From positions 1,922,001-1,986,000 of the forward strand of contig JAUTDP010000001.1 in NCBI GenBank assembly GCA_033439795.1: a stretch of DNA of 64,000 nt, given 5' to 3'. Below are positions 34,698-46,368 of the stretch, one piece after another (position 1 is the stretch's first letter; each line of letters starts with the position of its first letter). The position numbers were made by a program, and so were the translations under genes. Below the pieces are notes generated by a model that was not told the DNA's origin, ran no database searches, and was given only the letters and a program-made list of their open reading frames with translations. Source of the stretch: Sordaria brevicollis. Its lineage: Eukaryota; Ascomycota; Sordariomycetes; Sordariales; Sordariaceae.

Positions 34698-36109
34698 ATG
34701 GCATCGAATGGCGTCGCCTCTTCTGGCCCGGCACAGGTTGCCGTCGTCGCCGATGAGCAACAACAGCCTCAGCCCGACCAGCAGCTCGCTGCCCAGATCT
34801 CCAAGCTCGAAATAGCCGAGGAGAAGCAATCTGAGCAGCAGCAGCCTGAGCAGGCCGAGCAGCAACCTCCCCACCGGTCCCACGATCCCCAGTTCAACCA
34901 AAAGCGCAGCGACCCGTTTCAGTTCGGATCTCGCTACCTGCAGGAGCAGGACGACGTCTTTGAGTTCAACGCGTGGGATCATGTCGAGACTGATGACGCA
35001 TACAAGGAGTATGCCGAACAGCAGTACGAGATGCAGCGCAATGCGCCCGTCTCGGACTTTGATAAGCGTAAGTTTACCATCCATCTTCCCACACTTCAAC
35101 ATCCCCCAATGGTTCACGCTAAGAGAAAGGGGTTCATCTCCATTGTCCCCTCCTCTCTTGGGCTTCCGTGATGATTTACATTTCATAAGCATAGTTCATC
35201 TGATCTATTATGAAGACAACTACGTATTTTATAGTCTTTCGCTCCCATCTGATTGTTGCCCTTACCATTGGGTTTTCTTAACACACACAAGTTCACACAT
35301 TCAGACCTTGGAGCAGTCTGCTAACTTTGTGACAAACAGATCGGTTCAACTCGGACCCTGCAAAGTGGTGGAATCAGTTCTACAAGAACAACACGGCCAA
35401 CTTCTTCAAGGATCGCAAGTGGCTCCAGCAAGAGTTCCCCATTTTGGACAAGGTCACCTCGGAGGATTACGGTCCCTGCACCCTCCTCGAAATAGGAGCC
35501 GGCGCGGGCAACACGGCCTTCCCCATCCTGTCCAAGAACAAGAACCCCCACCTGAAGCTGCACGCCTGTGACTTCTCCAAGAAGGCCGTCGAGGTGATGC
35601 GCTCGCACGAGGCCTACAACACGGACCAGATGCAGGCCGACGTGTGGGACGTGGCCGGCGACGAGCTGCCGCCCAACCTGGCCGAGAACTCGGTCGACGT
35701 CGCCCTCATGGTGTTCATCTTCTCTGCATTGTCCCCGTTGCAGTGGAAGAAGGCCGTCGAGAACGTGTACCGCGTGCTCAAGCCCGGCGGTGAGGTGTGC
35801 TTCCGTGACTATGGAAGAGGCGATCTGGCCCAGGTCCGCTTCAAGAAGGGCCGGTACCTGGACGAGAACTTTTACATTCGTGGTGACGGCACCCGCGTCT
35901 ACTTTTTCGAGAGGGACGAGCTGGCCGATATCTGGTCTGGCAAGCTGTTCACCAAGGATGCCGAGGTTGAGGACGCCTCGGAGCCTGATATCCGCTTCGT
36001 GATTGAGGACCTTGGTGTCGATCGTAGATTGCTCGTCAACCGCGCAAAGAAGCTCAAGATGTACCGCTGCTGGTTGCAGGGTCGTTTCAGGAAGCCTTTG
36101 CCACAGTAG
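34698..36109 (+). CDS. TRM140: tRNA N3-methylcytidine methyltransferase (Trm140/METTL2 family)
   Basis: Two exons, 34698-35067 and 35340-36109, with a 272-base intron (GTAAGT donor after DFDK); 379 residues. It methylates C32 in the anticodon loop of threonine and, in some species, serine tRNAs. The start gccATGgca is the first ATG in a strong context. The Gln/Pro-rich N-terminus is followed by the family block FGSRYLQEQDDVFEFNAWDHVETDD, then RFNSDPAKWWNQFYKNNTANFFKDRKWLQQEFP. The SAM motif is LLEIGAGAGNT (about 172-182), then DFSKKAVEVM and VYRVLKPGGEVCFRDYGRGDLAQ. It lacks the N-terminal actin-binding segment found in the S. cerevisiae Abp140 fusion. MULE-B inserted 282 bases upstream of the start. 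Confidence 0.94.
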
Positions 36110-36408
36110 AAAGAAGAATAACAATTGATACCCATTTTACATCACTTTCTGTCCCTCTTGCTGTTCCATGTGATTGCCGCGATGGTGAGTCGATCTCTTG
36201 TGTGGCGTTGCAGAACCCGAGCACTTTATGATAATCAGCAGCGAACGGGCCTGACAACAAGCTCAGTCTGGTCTGCGTTTGAAAACCTTTGGCATTGATC
36301 CTACCCATTATATCCCCAACTTCGTCGGTATCATGTGTAATTTTTCATAATAATCATCAATCATCATCATCAGTCATCATCAAAACCTATTCCTCCCCAA
36401 AAACATCC
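36110..36408. other. Intergenic, convergent 3' flanks
   Basis: Short 3' flanks between TRM140 and the PNGase A-like gene; a cat/atc-rich tract near 36350-36385. Nothing else was seen. Confidence 0.4.
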
Positions 36409-39017
36409 TCATCGCCCTCCTCTCTTCTTCTTCCCATCCCCCTTTCTATTTGTCTCTGGTACACCACCAAACACCCCCATCCCCATATCATCCCCTCCCT
36501 CACCTACACTCGATATCCCAAACCCACCAACCACCACTTCCCTTCCAGCCATCCTCTTCAAATCCCTAACCACCTTCCCTCCCCTAGCCTCAACATCCCT
36601 AAAATACAACTTCTCCCCCTTTCCAGTCCTAGCATCCAACCCATTAAACACTAACCTCTGCTTCGAATCTCCATTCCCCGTGCTATTCTTCCCATCTCCC
36701 GTCTGCTGATACCACGCCTCGCCCTCTTTCTTAGTTTCCAGTCTACTCTCCCTATACCTCGGTTTTCCGGGGTTTTGGTGGGAGTTGGAGTTACCATTGG
36801 TTTGGGGGTGAGAAGGCCAAGGGGAGTTAAACGCCACGGTATCATAATCCGGAAACGTCGCAGCACCTGATTGCGTCAAGGTTTTTCCCTGAACCAAATG
36901 GCCCCATATGGATAAGTTACCGGTGGGGGAGATGGAGTAGGAGGAGTTGGCGAAGAGGGGGTAGGTGTAACTGGTTTGGTATATGGGTGAAGAGCGGGAG
37001 GAGGAGGACTCGGTGCCGGAGATTAACATGTCGTTGAGCTGGTTGTACCCCTGGGCGGAGATTAGGCCTTTGTTGGTGTAGGATAAAGTTTGGGACCAGC
37101 TGCCGAGGGGGGAGCGGATGAGGAGGGAGCGGGTGACGGTGGTGGTGTAGGTTATTGATTCGGGGGTTGTGGAGTTGGTATCCTTGGATGGGACGCGGAT
37201 GGAGGTGAGAGAGATGGAGGGTTTGAGGCCGGTGATTGTTGGTGGTTTCCTGTCCTTGCTACCGTGGATGGACGGGGAGGAGTTTCCAGCAGCGGTCCAA
37301 ACAAAGATCTTGCCAGTGACATACCAACTCTCCTCAACCCTCTCCGTCAGTTCCCCCCTTTTACCATCCGTATCATTAACCCCCACCACCCTAATCTCAA
37401 ACACATGCTCCCCCCCATCCGTCAACACCCCCAACCACGGCGTGATATCAATCTCATGCTCCTTCAAATCAAACGCCTCCACCCCGGCAACAGGTCTATG
37501 CAAACTCGGAACCACGCCACCCGTAAAAATCACGGGAAACGGCCAGTAAACCCCCGCCAGCTGGCCGTCGATCAAAAGTTGCACTTCCCGGAAGGGTGAA
37601 AGGCCGGGGAGTTCGCCGACTGTTTCGTCGAACGCTTGACTATCACTTTGTAAAACGTTGGACCACCAGAACTCCTCCCCTGCTTGACCATTTGCCGATA
37701 CCGAGAACACCGCCCGGCGGGCGTTAAGTGGAAAATCAGAGATGGTGTTTGTAGCGTTTTGTAATGGTAAAGTAAACTGGGAGACGCCGTTGGTAGAGGA
37801 CTGGCGGGCGGAGATGGGGATTATCAAATCGCTGGGGCTTGCGTGGTTAGTGGGGACGTCGGACCAGAAGAAGGTCGCGGTTAGGGTGGTGTTGAAGATG
37901 CCCGTGTATTTGTCGTTGACAAGGTTGCCGAGGTCGAAGATTATCTTTTGGGGCTGGAGCCAGAGGGAGAGGTATTGGGTTGTGTCTTTTAGGTAGGTCC
38001 AGCTGATTCCTGGGGGAGCTACCGGTTCGGCGGTGGAGGTTCGCCCTGGTTTTAGTTAGATGGGTTGTTACATGGCATGGTATGGAATGGTGGTTGGGAT
38101 GGTTGCCGGGAGGATATGGAATGGCTGGGTGCTACAGAGAGGCTCTATTCATGAAAGTGATGGGAAAAACTCACAAATTTCAGTATCACCAAGGTACATC
38201 AACGCCAAACGGTCGTACTGTCTCCCCTCGCTAACGACAGTAAAGTTCATTACTACCCGGTTAAACTTGCAACTAGGCGGCGTGTACTGTCCTATATCAG
38301 AGTGGAACATAGCGTCAGAGGTGTTTTTTTTTTTCTTATCAGACTGATCTTGTCAAGCTTACCTATGTACGGATCCCCATAACTAAACGCAAAATCCCGC
38401 CGCATCAACAACACCTCGCACGCCTTCTGCGTATTATACCCATCAGGAACCGGCGTCGTCCCATCGCTATCCGCCGGTCCATACGGCATCAACACCGGCG
38501 GCGCAACCTCAAAGTTCCTCAGGACCGTCCTCTCCGGGGCAGCAGCAGCAGCAGACGAAGTTGTGACAGAGGCTTGAATCTGTCTTTCTTTTGGTTGGGT
38601 TTTAAGGGTGTTGGTGGTCTCGGGTGGTGGTCGTTCCGCATATCCCAGTCCGTTTGGCGTGGAATTTAAATTCGGTTCCCGACATGGCGGTATCCCCAAA
38701 CTATGAAGGACAAACCCCATAATGAAGACTGAGGCGAAAAGCCACATGACTGACAAGAGAACTCGTCGTTTACGAGCTTTTTTCAGTGAGCGAGGCATGA
38801 GTTCTTCCTTCTCGACTGTGACCGCGACCGCCAAAGGCCGCTTCTCAACGTCTAAAGTAGACATGTTCATGGTGCCGTAGGTTCCGCAGCGAGGAACCGG
38901 TGGTCTTCGATATGTTGATGAGGCGGCATGGGATCCGGATGTAGAAGATACTGAAGCGGCGGGGTTGCCTGGGTATAAGAGGGGACGGAGAAACTGTTGT
39001 TCGCTATTGCTAGCCAT
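36409..39017 (-). CDS. PNGase A-family protein (peptide-N-glycosidase A-like), membrane-anchored
   Basis: Three exons, 39017-38363, 38291-38175 and 38045-36409; 802 residues. The family (peptide-N4-(N-acetyl-beta-glucosaminyl) asparagine amidase A) removes N-glycans in plants; fungal activity is not established. A cytosolic basic segment (LKKARKRR) precedes a single signal-anchor helix at about 74-96 (VLLSVMWLFASVFIMGFVLHSLG), predicting type II topology. A Ser/Ala-rich stem follows. The domain starts at about 170 (LRNFEVAPPVLMP) and includes CKFNRVVMNFTVVSEGRQYDRLALMYLGDTEIWRTSTAEP across two splices. It then shows SLWLQPQKIIFDLGNLVNDKYTGIFNTTLTATFF and VYWPFPVIFTGGVVPSLHRP. Several N-glycosylation sequons are present. 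The ATG at 39017 (accATGgct) is chosen over weaker in-frame ones upstream. Confidence 0.9.
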
Positions 39018-39790
39018 GGTGACCTTGCAGGAACCTGGAAAACGGCAGATAGATGGTGTTACCACCTTCTGAAAGTAGAAAGAAAAAGATTGATTGTCGA
39101 TGTAGAGTTGACGAAATGCGGTAGGCCAATGAGAGAGCCTTGATGGTGCGATACCACCCGGGGTTGTTTGGCACCGTGACGGAAGAATTGATATGTATAA
39201 GCGAGACTCTGAAAAAGGTGCGATATCCGTGAGTTGACCGGTTGATCTTTTCAGATTCGCATGGTTGAGTGTAACGCTTGGCTTGTTGTGTTTTCCGAAA
39301 GTCTGTGGAAATGGTGGTGATATGGTCTTTAGATTGCCTGCATAATGCGTTGTTGAAGTTCGTTATCTGGTCCGTGCAGCCACTTACCGCATTTGACTCA
39401 AGCAAGTGTTGTCAGCTGCGGCTGCAGTGTGTTAACACAATGAGTTGTACAAATGGGAAAGTATGGTGGGAAAGGGGGATTGCCATGCTGGTTCAACCGA
39501 ATCATCCATTTGTAACCCGCAGAGGGATTACACCGGCCTTCTGTACAAATGCTTCTGATTATATGCTCTCCAACGGGTAATGATCTAAGCGTGTACTACA
39601 TTGCAAGGTTTAGTACCACTATATTGTAACCGGTAACAGTTCGTGGGAAAGGGGATTCTTATTTGTATGTATGCAATGCAACCACCACCTACGGAACGCC
39701 AGCCTCCAAACAAGGGATATACAACTAAAAGATAAAAAGGAAGGAAGAATAAGTAGTAAAACAGGGTATCCAAGTTAAGATGAGCACTTC
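39018..39790. other. Intergenic, promoter side of the PNGase A-like gene
   Basis: Between two minus-strand genes. No gene or repeat was recognised. Confidence 0.4.
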
Positions 39791-40729
39791 TCAGAGCTTC
39801 TTGGCAGCAGCTGCCTTCAACCCTTTCTTTGTGCCGACATGGTAGCCCCAGGATCTGAGAACCTTGACGACCTTGGGCAGGATAGCAGCTGTCAAGGGGA
39901 CTCTGACAAAGATGAAGCTCTTGTGGATCGCGTACGCTAGGGCAAGCTCTGTGGCCAGGCCTGGGAGGAAGAGAGTTAGCAAGGTGTGTCCAGTGTATGG
40001 AATAGTCACCACTAGGGAAGAACAGTCTGAACTTACTGGCTCCAGCTTGCTTGCGCCGCTCTTCGGCGGCCTCAACACCCCATCCCGCAGCCTGCTCGAG
40101 CCCTTCGCCAGCACTTTCGCCCTTGTTTGCCTTGAGAGTGTTTCGGTACTTGTGCCAAAAGTCCTGGACACTTTGCGGGATGGCCTTTTCGAGCCAGGAC
40201 ACAACAATGTGTTCAACGTGGGCTAAGAGGACATAAGAGTTAGCTTTGGCTCGATTGACAGAAGATTCCCGCGAGACATACCAATCTTCTCAGTGCCGAC
40301 CGTGCGCACGAGCAAGAAGCAGAAGGGAAAGTCTAGCACGCTAAGTGCAAGATAGACTCCGACGGCAGTCCAGCCGTACTCCTTGGACAGCTTCTTCATT
40401 CTCGCGCTGAATCCGGTCGGCTCAGGCTCCTTCTCCTTTCCCTTGGCCTTCTCCTTGGCTCCTTCACTCTCCGCCTTGTCAGACCGACGGGACCTCGACG
40501 ACTGGAATGGGCGTCTGGACGAAGTGGTGAACTTCTTGGGCTGGCCAACTCTCTGAGCCTGTCTAATCCTGGCCAACAAGCTCGCATACTGGAGCTGTGG
40601 TGTAGCTGTGCTCTTGGTGGAGATGTGTTGCGCCCATGTCCGAGCCACTCTGGTATCCCTAGCAACCGTCCTGAAGACGACGCTTCCCCTGAGAAGAGTC
40701 TCGGCAGCTCCGTATCCTGTCCTCAACAT
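39791..40729 (-). CDS. DUF1279 / FAM210-like mitochondrial membrane protein
   Basis: Three exons, 40729-40282, 40222-40037, 39960-39791; 267 residues. The N-terminus is Arg-rich with few acids (MLRTGYGAAETLLRGSVVFRTVARDTRVAR), a probable mitochondrial presequence. A Lys/Glu-rich linker then leads to the DUF1279 domain from about 110: SARMKKLSKEYGWTAVGVYLALSVLDFPFCFLLVRTVGTEKI (a membrane helix), AHVEHIVVSWLEKAIP, and after the last splice SLATELALAYAIHKSFIFVRVPLTAAILPKVVKVLRSWGYHVGT. Yeast Nat2 and human FAM210A/B share this domain; FAM210A is linked to mitochondrial translation. Introns have gctaac branch points. Divergent from AIM24. Confidence 0.9.
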
Positions 40730-42508
40730 GATGATGGTTTATATCGATGTGTAGTATAATCGGTCGATCGGTCGGGGTCGGTCGCAGAAACGTCGCAAGG
40801 TGGCCCAAGCTCCTAGCTTTAGCTTCGAGCTTCGAGGGATGCGTTCGGACACTCGTAGTCGTCGAGGGGAGTTCGAATGATATGGATGCGCAAAGACGCC
40901 GTCGCCAACAAGCTAGTACTTGATCGGAGGAGGGAGTCAATGACCTAGGCGTTCGTTGCTTTGCTTGTCGGGTTCCGCGGTAGTAAGACGAACGGGTGGT
41001 CGGGGACAACGACACTATCTCCGAAGGCTCAAAGGCGTAATAAGAAATTGAGGACGAGGATAGAGGAGGCCTTTTGGCTAACCCATACAGAAACACCGTT
41101 GGATATCCCTCGTTGCGGAGGCTGACAATACCGTAGGGGAGGTCAAGCACCTGATCTTATTTTATTTTTCTTCACTTCTAGAAGTTCGCGGACCTCTTTG
41201 GGTTGCATGTGAGTGATGCAACTAAGTCGTTCGCGGCAGGCAGCGCACCATTCCACAACATCCCATTGGTCAATCGGCTGACAGTGTGCGCTTTGGGAAC
41301 CCGCCCTTTGCCCGATCAACGGTAAATCAATGACCCCGCCATTGGTTCCCGGCAGGCATCAAAGCTTCGAGTGCTGACGAGTCTCACCAAAGTCACCAGT
41401 GCCACTGAGGCCGCTCACGATTTCGCCGACCACAAACCGTCGAAAAACTCGGCCATATTCAACTTTCCTCTTCAGCTTCTCAACGGAGACTTGTCAGTCA
41501 GCCTTCCAGGCAACTCTAAAGTCCGACAGCATGGACCTCTCAAGATAGACATCCGGGGTCTTTTGTCCATGAGTCGAAGCATCATCTGACTGATACGGTT
41601 GGGAAAAGCCAATGGCTGTTTGCTCAAGAGCGTTCCAAATTTTGATGGGTCCGAACCCTCCGCACTGACCATTATCACAGAGTAAACAAACTTCCCTTTT
41701 TGTTCAGGAGCTGAGCCTCGGAGGCCGTGAGGGAAAACAGGACGCTCTGTGAACCTTCTTCAGATTTCCTCAAGCTCTCCTCAAACATTGCTCTTCAAGC
41801 CAAAAGCCTCGACTCTGGTGAGCTTTGAAATTGGATTCGCCGACGGAGATCCGGACAGGACCCTGAGCCTGTTAGTCTTGGCCGCCAATCATGTTCCTCC
41901 ATTGCCCTCTGTAAGCGCCCTCGTCCCGCGCTTGCACTCATTGCTCCATGGCCCCATGAAGACAAGACGGCGCTCTTCCCTTCCTGTCCATCTACGAGGC
42001 GCCTTGATTGGACATTTTATCTCTCTCCATATGATATTGAGCTTGAATTAGAAAGCTGCCCGCACCACAGCCGCTATGGAAGGACGCGCAAGTTGCAACG
42101 AGAGGCGATCTGGGGGGGTTGTTCTCCCCTGCTACGCTAGTGTAGAAGCTGCTCAGGTACCAGTGACACCCTTCTTCAATACAAATGAGTCGAGACGCCA
42201 GGTTGACGTCGCGTCAGATGCTCTTCTTCTTCCCGTCCTCTTCTCTTTGCTCTTCTGACTTTGTGAATCTGTGAATATCTCTCTTCGAACGGCTTCTTAC
42301 CAGACTTGTCACCATCGTCTGTCTGCTGACGGTCTCACGAACTTTGGTAACACAAGTGATCGACAGTCAGCTTCTTATAAAAGTGCGGGGCATCAATCGG
42401 CTCTCCTCCAAAAGTTTGTCATCGAGACTCGACGAAGGTTCAACAAGAGAAGGATCTCTTGACTTTATCCGAGAAGAGAATTGAGCGTTGAAACAAGACA
42501 GAGTTAAC
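40730..42508. promoter_or_regulatory. Divergent promoter region FAM210-like / AIM24
   Basis: 1.8 kb between two divergent genes for probable mitochondrial proteins. CCAAT or ATTGG elements occur around 41262-41275 and 41338-41348. No gene was supported. Confidence 0.4.
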
Positions 42509-44227
42509 ATGTCTTACTATCCTCGTGAGTATCCGACATTCGTCGTTGTGATACAACATAGCTAACCGGATTAATAGCCCCTCCCGGAGCATCTGGTGCT
42601 GGAGGTATGTTCCAAATAGCTTTGCCCAAAGACATTGCGATGATCCAAGGCAAACTGAACAGTTGATACTGACGAGACAACAGCTCCCGCTCAACACAGC
42701 TACCCTCCTCCTCCCATGTCTGCTCCTCCGACCCAGACCAAGTTCTCCTACCCATCTCCTCCGGCCACCCAACAGCAAGGAAGACACTATCCTCCTCCTC
42801 CTCAGTCCGCCGGCTCCTCTGCCACGCCACCGCCCAAGTCATCCACTCCTTCCTACCCCTTTCCTCCTTCCCAGCAGCAGCAACAGCAGCAGCAATATCC
42901 ACAACCACCACAGCAACAATTCTCGCCACCACCGGGGGCCCAGCAATATGCTCCTCCACCGACTCAACAACAGCAACAGCAGCAGTATGCGCTACCACCA
43001 GCTCAACCACAGGTCCAGCAACCACAACCTCAATACGCCGCTCCTCCAGCCCAGCATCAGACGGCTCTCCCTCTTCACATGAGGACCGACTCTAGCGCCT
43101 CACGAACCTCTGCCCACACACCTCCCCCTGCTCAGCAACAATTCGCCGCTCCTCCTCAATATACCCAAGGCGAGCAGCAGCAGCAGCAGCAGATCCAAGA
43201 GAAATCTGCCCCTCAGCAGCCCCAGCAGCCCCAACAGGTAGCAGCCCAACCAGCCACTGGCCTTGGACTGAGCACCTCCGCAGCAGCAGCCATCACCGGC
43301 GCCCCCGCCGCCGGCCAATTCGCCGGTGTTGGCGGCACGGTATCAGACGACGTGGGCACCTTCAACGGCGGTAGTTACCGCATCAGCCATCGGGATTGCA
43401 ACACCATTTTGACGGTGCAGTTGGCTATTGGCTGTCCGTTGGATGCTAAGCCTGGTTAGTTTCCTCCCATCTTCCCCCTCTCCTCCTTGAACCAAATGGG
43501 TGGCTGATATGGGAGTGTAAATAGGCACAATGATCGCCATGTCCCCCTCCGTCTCCCTCAAGGGCGCCTACAAATTTAGCATGAAGAAACTCGTTGCTGG
43601 TGGGGAGATGGGTACCTCGACTTTCACCGGCCCGGGTGAGTTGTTGCTGGGTCCGGCTATGTTGGGTGATATCACCAGTCTTCGCCTGGATGGATCGCAG
43701 ACATGGTCTGTCAGTCACGACGGGTACTTGGCTTCTACTATGAGCGTCATCAAAGACTACAAACGCCAGGGACTGGGCAAGGCCATGTTTTCGGGCGAGG
43801 GATTGTGGGTGTATAAGATTAGTGGGACTGGGTTGTTGTGGTTGACGAGTTTTGGGGCTATTATTCGGAAGGATGTGAGTATCACCCGCTTGTCCCGGAG
43901 TATGGGGAGAGGGAAGTGAGGGTTTGCTAACAAAGAGGACTGAAAACAGCTGGCGGACGGCGAAAAGTACATTGTCGATAACGGCCACTTGGTCGCTTGG
44001 AACACCAAGTACATCCTGGAGCGTGTGGCTTCTGGTGGCATGCTTTCGGGCTTTGCCTCGGGCGAAGGGTTGGTGTGCAAGTTTACTGGGCCGGGGACGG
44101 TGTTTATCCAGACGAGGAATGCGGTATGTCTAAAGTCTTCCATAATGCCGTGATGGGAAACCTGAGCTAACATATGGAACAGGCTGCTTTCAGTGCGTTC
44201 ATGACTGGCCAGACACCGAAGAACTAG
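42509..44227 (+). CDS. AIM24: AIM24 family protein with Pro/Gln-rich N-terminus
   Basis: Six exons: 42509-42524 (16 b), 42578-42604 (27 b), 42684-43454, 43525-43874, 43950-44123, 44183-44227; 460 residues. The C-terminal 240 residues are the AIM24 beta-prism/TRAP-like fold: [115 protein letters not shown]. Yeast Aim24 is a mitochondrial inner-membrane protein acting with MICOS. This protein instead begins [13 protein letters not shown] and continues with about 190 residues of Pro/Gln/Tyr low complexity, with no cleavable presequence visible. The location may therefore differ from yeast. CAG/CAA tracts code the Gln runs. Confidence 0.92.
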
Positions 44228-44523
44228 AGCTGGAGTTAGGAAGTGGAAGTTGTATGGGAGATTGATACCTGTGGCGGTCGCATTTGAAGCTGCGGCTTCG
44301 CGCCATTCTCTTTACTTGATATCGCTTTTGTAACTTTTGGCGGCGTTTATATCGGTTTGTGGTTTTGTATAGGCAATAGCAAAATGTTCGTCTCAGTAAA
44401 CCTTTGAATTTCCTATCTTGAAATAGGAGTAAAATTACCAACAGCCTCTAGTGTATCTAAATATCAACCAGAGTGACCTTAAATGCTGCCTACATATCTG
44501 ACTTTCTCCAAATTCCAACTCAC
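44228..44523. other. Intergenic, convergent 3' flanks
   Basis: Short 3' flanks of AIM24 and the adenosine deaminase gene; nothing notable. Confidence 0.4.
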
Positions 44524-46368
44524 TCACGCCTCATCACCACCGCCATACTCATCCCCATACTCATCCACCACCCACACACAAAACTTCTCCCACTCCACAG
44601 CCCACTGCTTCAACCTCTCCGCCTTGGTCCCGCTCCCCGTGCTCGCCTCCCTGATATCCCTCGCCCACTCCTCAGCCGTCTGATCCTCAAACGCCGCCCA
44701 CCTAACACTATTCTCCGCCAACGACCCCAGCCCAGCCAAACCCAGGTTCTCCCACCCTTGCAACGCCTGCCAGAAATCGTGCGTCATGCCCGCCATATCC
44801 TGCCCCAAAATCGCCGGGTCATCATTACACAGCGCGCAGGGTACGCCTCTAGCCAGCAACGCGGGAAGGGGATGTTGCATGATACTACCCGTCAGTCTCA
44901 ACACCTCGTTGGAGATGGGACAGCTCTCGATAAGCACGCGCTTGTCCTTGACGGCTTTGATCAGCTGCGGGTGTTTATACAGCGAAAACCCGTGGCCGAT
45001 TCTGCGGGCCCCCAAAAGTAAGGCGTCAAAGAGGTTATGGTCTACTGCGTCACCGTCTCCTAGGGTTTCGCCGGCGTGGAGGAAGAGAGGGATCTCGACG
45101 CCTTCGGCGGCGCATTGTTTACGGAACCAGAAAAGTTCGGGGAGCAGGTCGGTGAGGTGGCGACCGGCGTCTTCGGGGCCGACGAGGTCGTAGCCGGCGA
45201 TGAGGTGGGGGAAGGCGAGCTTGGTGGCGATGCAATCGTTCATGGATTGGACGATGGTTCGTGGACCGAAGGCGCGGACTGTGGTCCAGATCATGCGGAG
45301 ACCCCAGAATTTGGAGCCGGCGGGGGTGGCTTTGAAGGCGGCGACCTCTTCTTCGATGACGGTGAACATGGCGTTGTAATCGGGTTCCGGGGTGGTGCAG
45401 CCGGTGCGGCAGTAGTCGAGTTGCCAGGCGAATCTGTCGTTCTTATTAGTTCGATCCTCCTTACTGATTTGATGATGTCGAGATGACCTCGACGGGTGAG
45501 AAACAACTGACCTAACTTCAGTCCAATAAACCCTGTCTTCCACCAACTGATGCAACAGTCTCCTCAAAAACTTCCTCCAGATGGGCTCGTAGTGCAACAT
45601 GCTCCCGATAACCTCAAAGCAGCGCATAAACTTCCTCCAAATCTCTGCTGACCCGTGACGTTGCTCGATCGCGTCCGTCTGAGACAGGATACACCTACTC
45701 TTCAACCAGTTCAAGAACCCTTGCCTTCCTCCGTTAGGGAAAGCATCCGCTGCTTCAACAAGGTTGATAAACGTCCCCGGCTCATATTCTGTTTCCCCCA
45801 GTCCCCAAATACTTCCCGGATCAACCTTCTCCTTCAAATCACCAACATACTTAACCACCACGCCCCCCTCCCTCCTCCTCTCCTCACTACCCAGTCCCCC
45901 CTTCTCACTCGTACTAATCCCCATCCCCTCCGTCTCCAACACCACCCCAAGCAAAAAATCAAAATCAACCATCGCATCACAATGACTATGCAACAACGCC
46001 CCCTTCGGCATCCTCCTCACAATCCTCCACAGCTTCGTCGCCTCCATCGTCTCCTTCGCAAGCGTAAACATCATGCCCGGATGAATAATAATGCCGTTGT
46101 TTTCTTCCTTGCGGGCTAGCTGCTCTTCCAAGTCGGGCGTCCAGATTTGTTGCTGCTCTTCTAAGCGGATGCGGGAGACGATGGAGCAGGCGCGGCGGGC
46201 GAGAGGGGAGAGGGTGGATTTGAAGTGGTGGTCGGAACGTTGTTTGGCTTCTTCGGCGATGAGGGAGGAGCGGGCGGAGTGGTATTTTTGGAGGATGGGG
46301 TCATCTTTTGAGGGGAGCTCGTTGGCGACGATGTCGGCCCAGTCTTCGTCGGTTATGTGGTTCGTCAT
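44524..46368 (-). CDS. Adenosine deaminase family protein (ADGF/CECR1-like)
   Basis: Two exons, 46368-45512 and 45433-44524; 588 residues. All metal-site and catalytic motifs of the amidohydrolase are present: LLHSHCD (H127, H129), FLHAGET, RIGHG, SCPISNEVL and CNDDPA. The enzyme is expected to deaminate adenosine or a related purine with zinc. The length and the N-terminal helical region before the barrel match the ADGF/ADA2 group rather than classic ADA. No signal peptide is visible, so it is probably intracellular. The ATG at 46368 is the first in frame. The 78-base intron (45434-45511; GTCAGT donor, actaat branch, GACAG acceptor) is a multiple of three with no stop; if retained it would add 26 residues just before FAWQLDYCRTG. 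Confidence 0.9.
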   Translation of the reverse strand: MTNHITDEDWADIVANELPSKDDPILQKYHSARSSLIAEEAKQRSDHHFKSTLSPLARRACSIVSRIRLEEQQQIWTPDLEEQLARKEENNGIIIHPGMMFTLAKETMEATKLWRIVRRMPKGALLHSHCDAMVDFDFLLGVVLETEGMGISTSEKGGLGSEERRREGGVVVKYVGDLKEKVDPGSIWGLGETEYEPGTFINLVEAADAFPNGGRQGFLNWLKSRCILSQTDAIEQRHGSAEIWRKFMRCFEVIGSMLHYEPIWRKFLRRLLHQLVEDRVYWTEVRSVVSHPSRSSRHHQISKEDRTNKNDRFAWQLDYCRTGCTTPEPDYNAMFTVIEEEVAAFKATPAGSKFWGLRMIWTTVRAFGPRTIVQSMNDCIATKLAFPHLIAGYDLVGPEDAGRHLTDLLPELFWFRKQCAAEGVEIPLFLHAGETLGDGDAVDHNLFDALLLGARRIGHGFSLYKHPQLIKAVKDKRVLIESCPISNEVLRLTGSIMQHPLPALLARGVPCALCNDDPAILGQDMAGMTHDFWQALQGWENLGLAGLGSLAENSVRWAAFEDQTAEEWARDIREASTGSGTKAERLKQWAVEWEKFCVWVVDEYGDEYGGGDEA

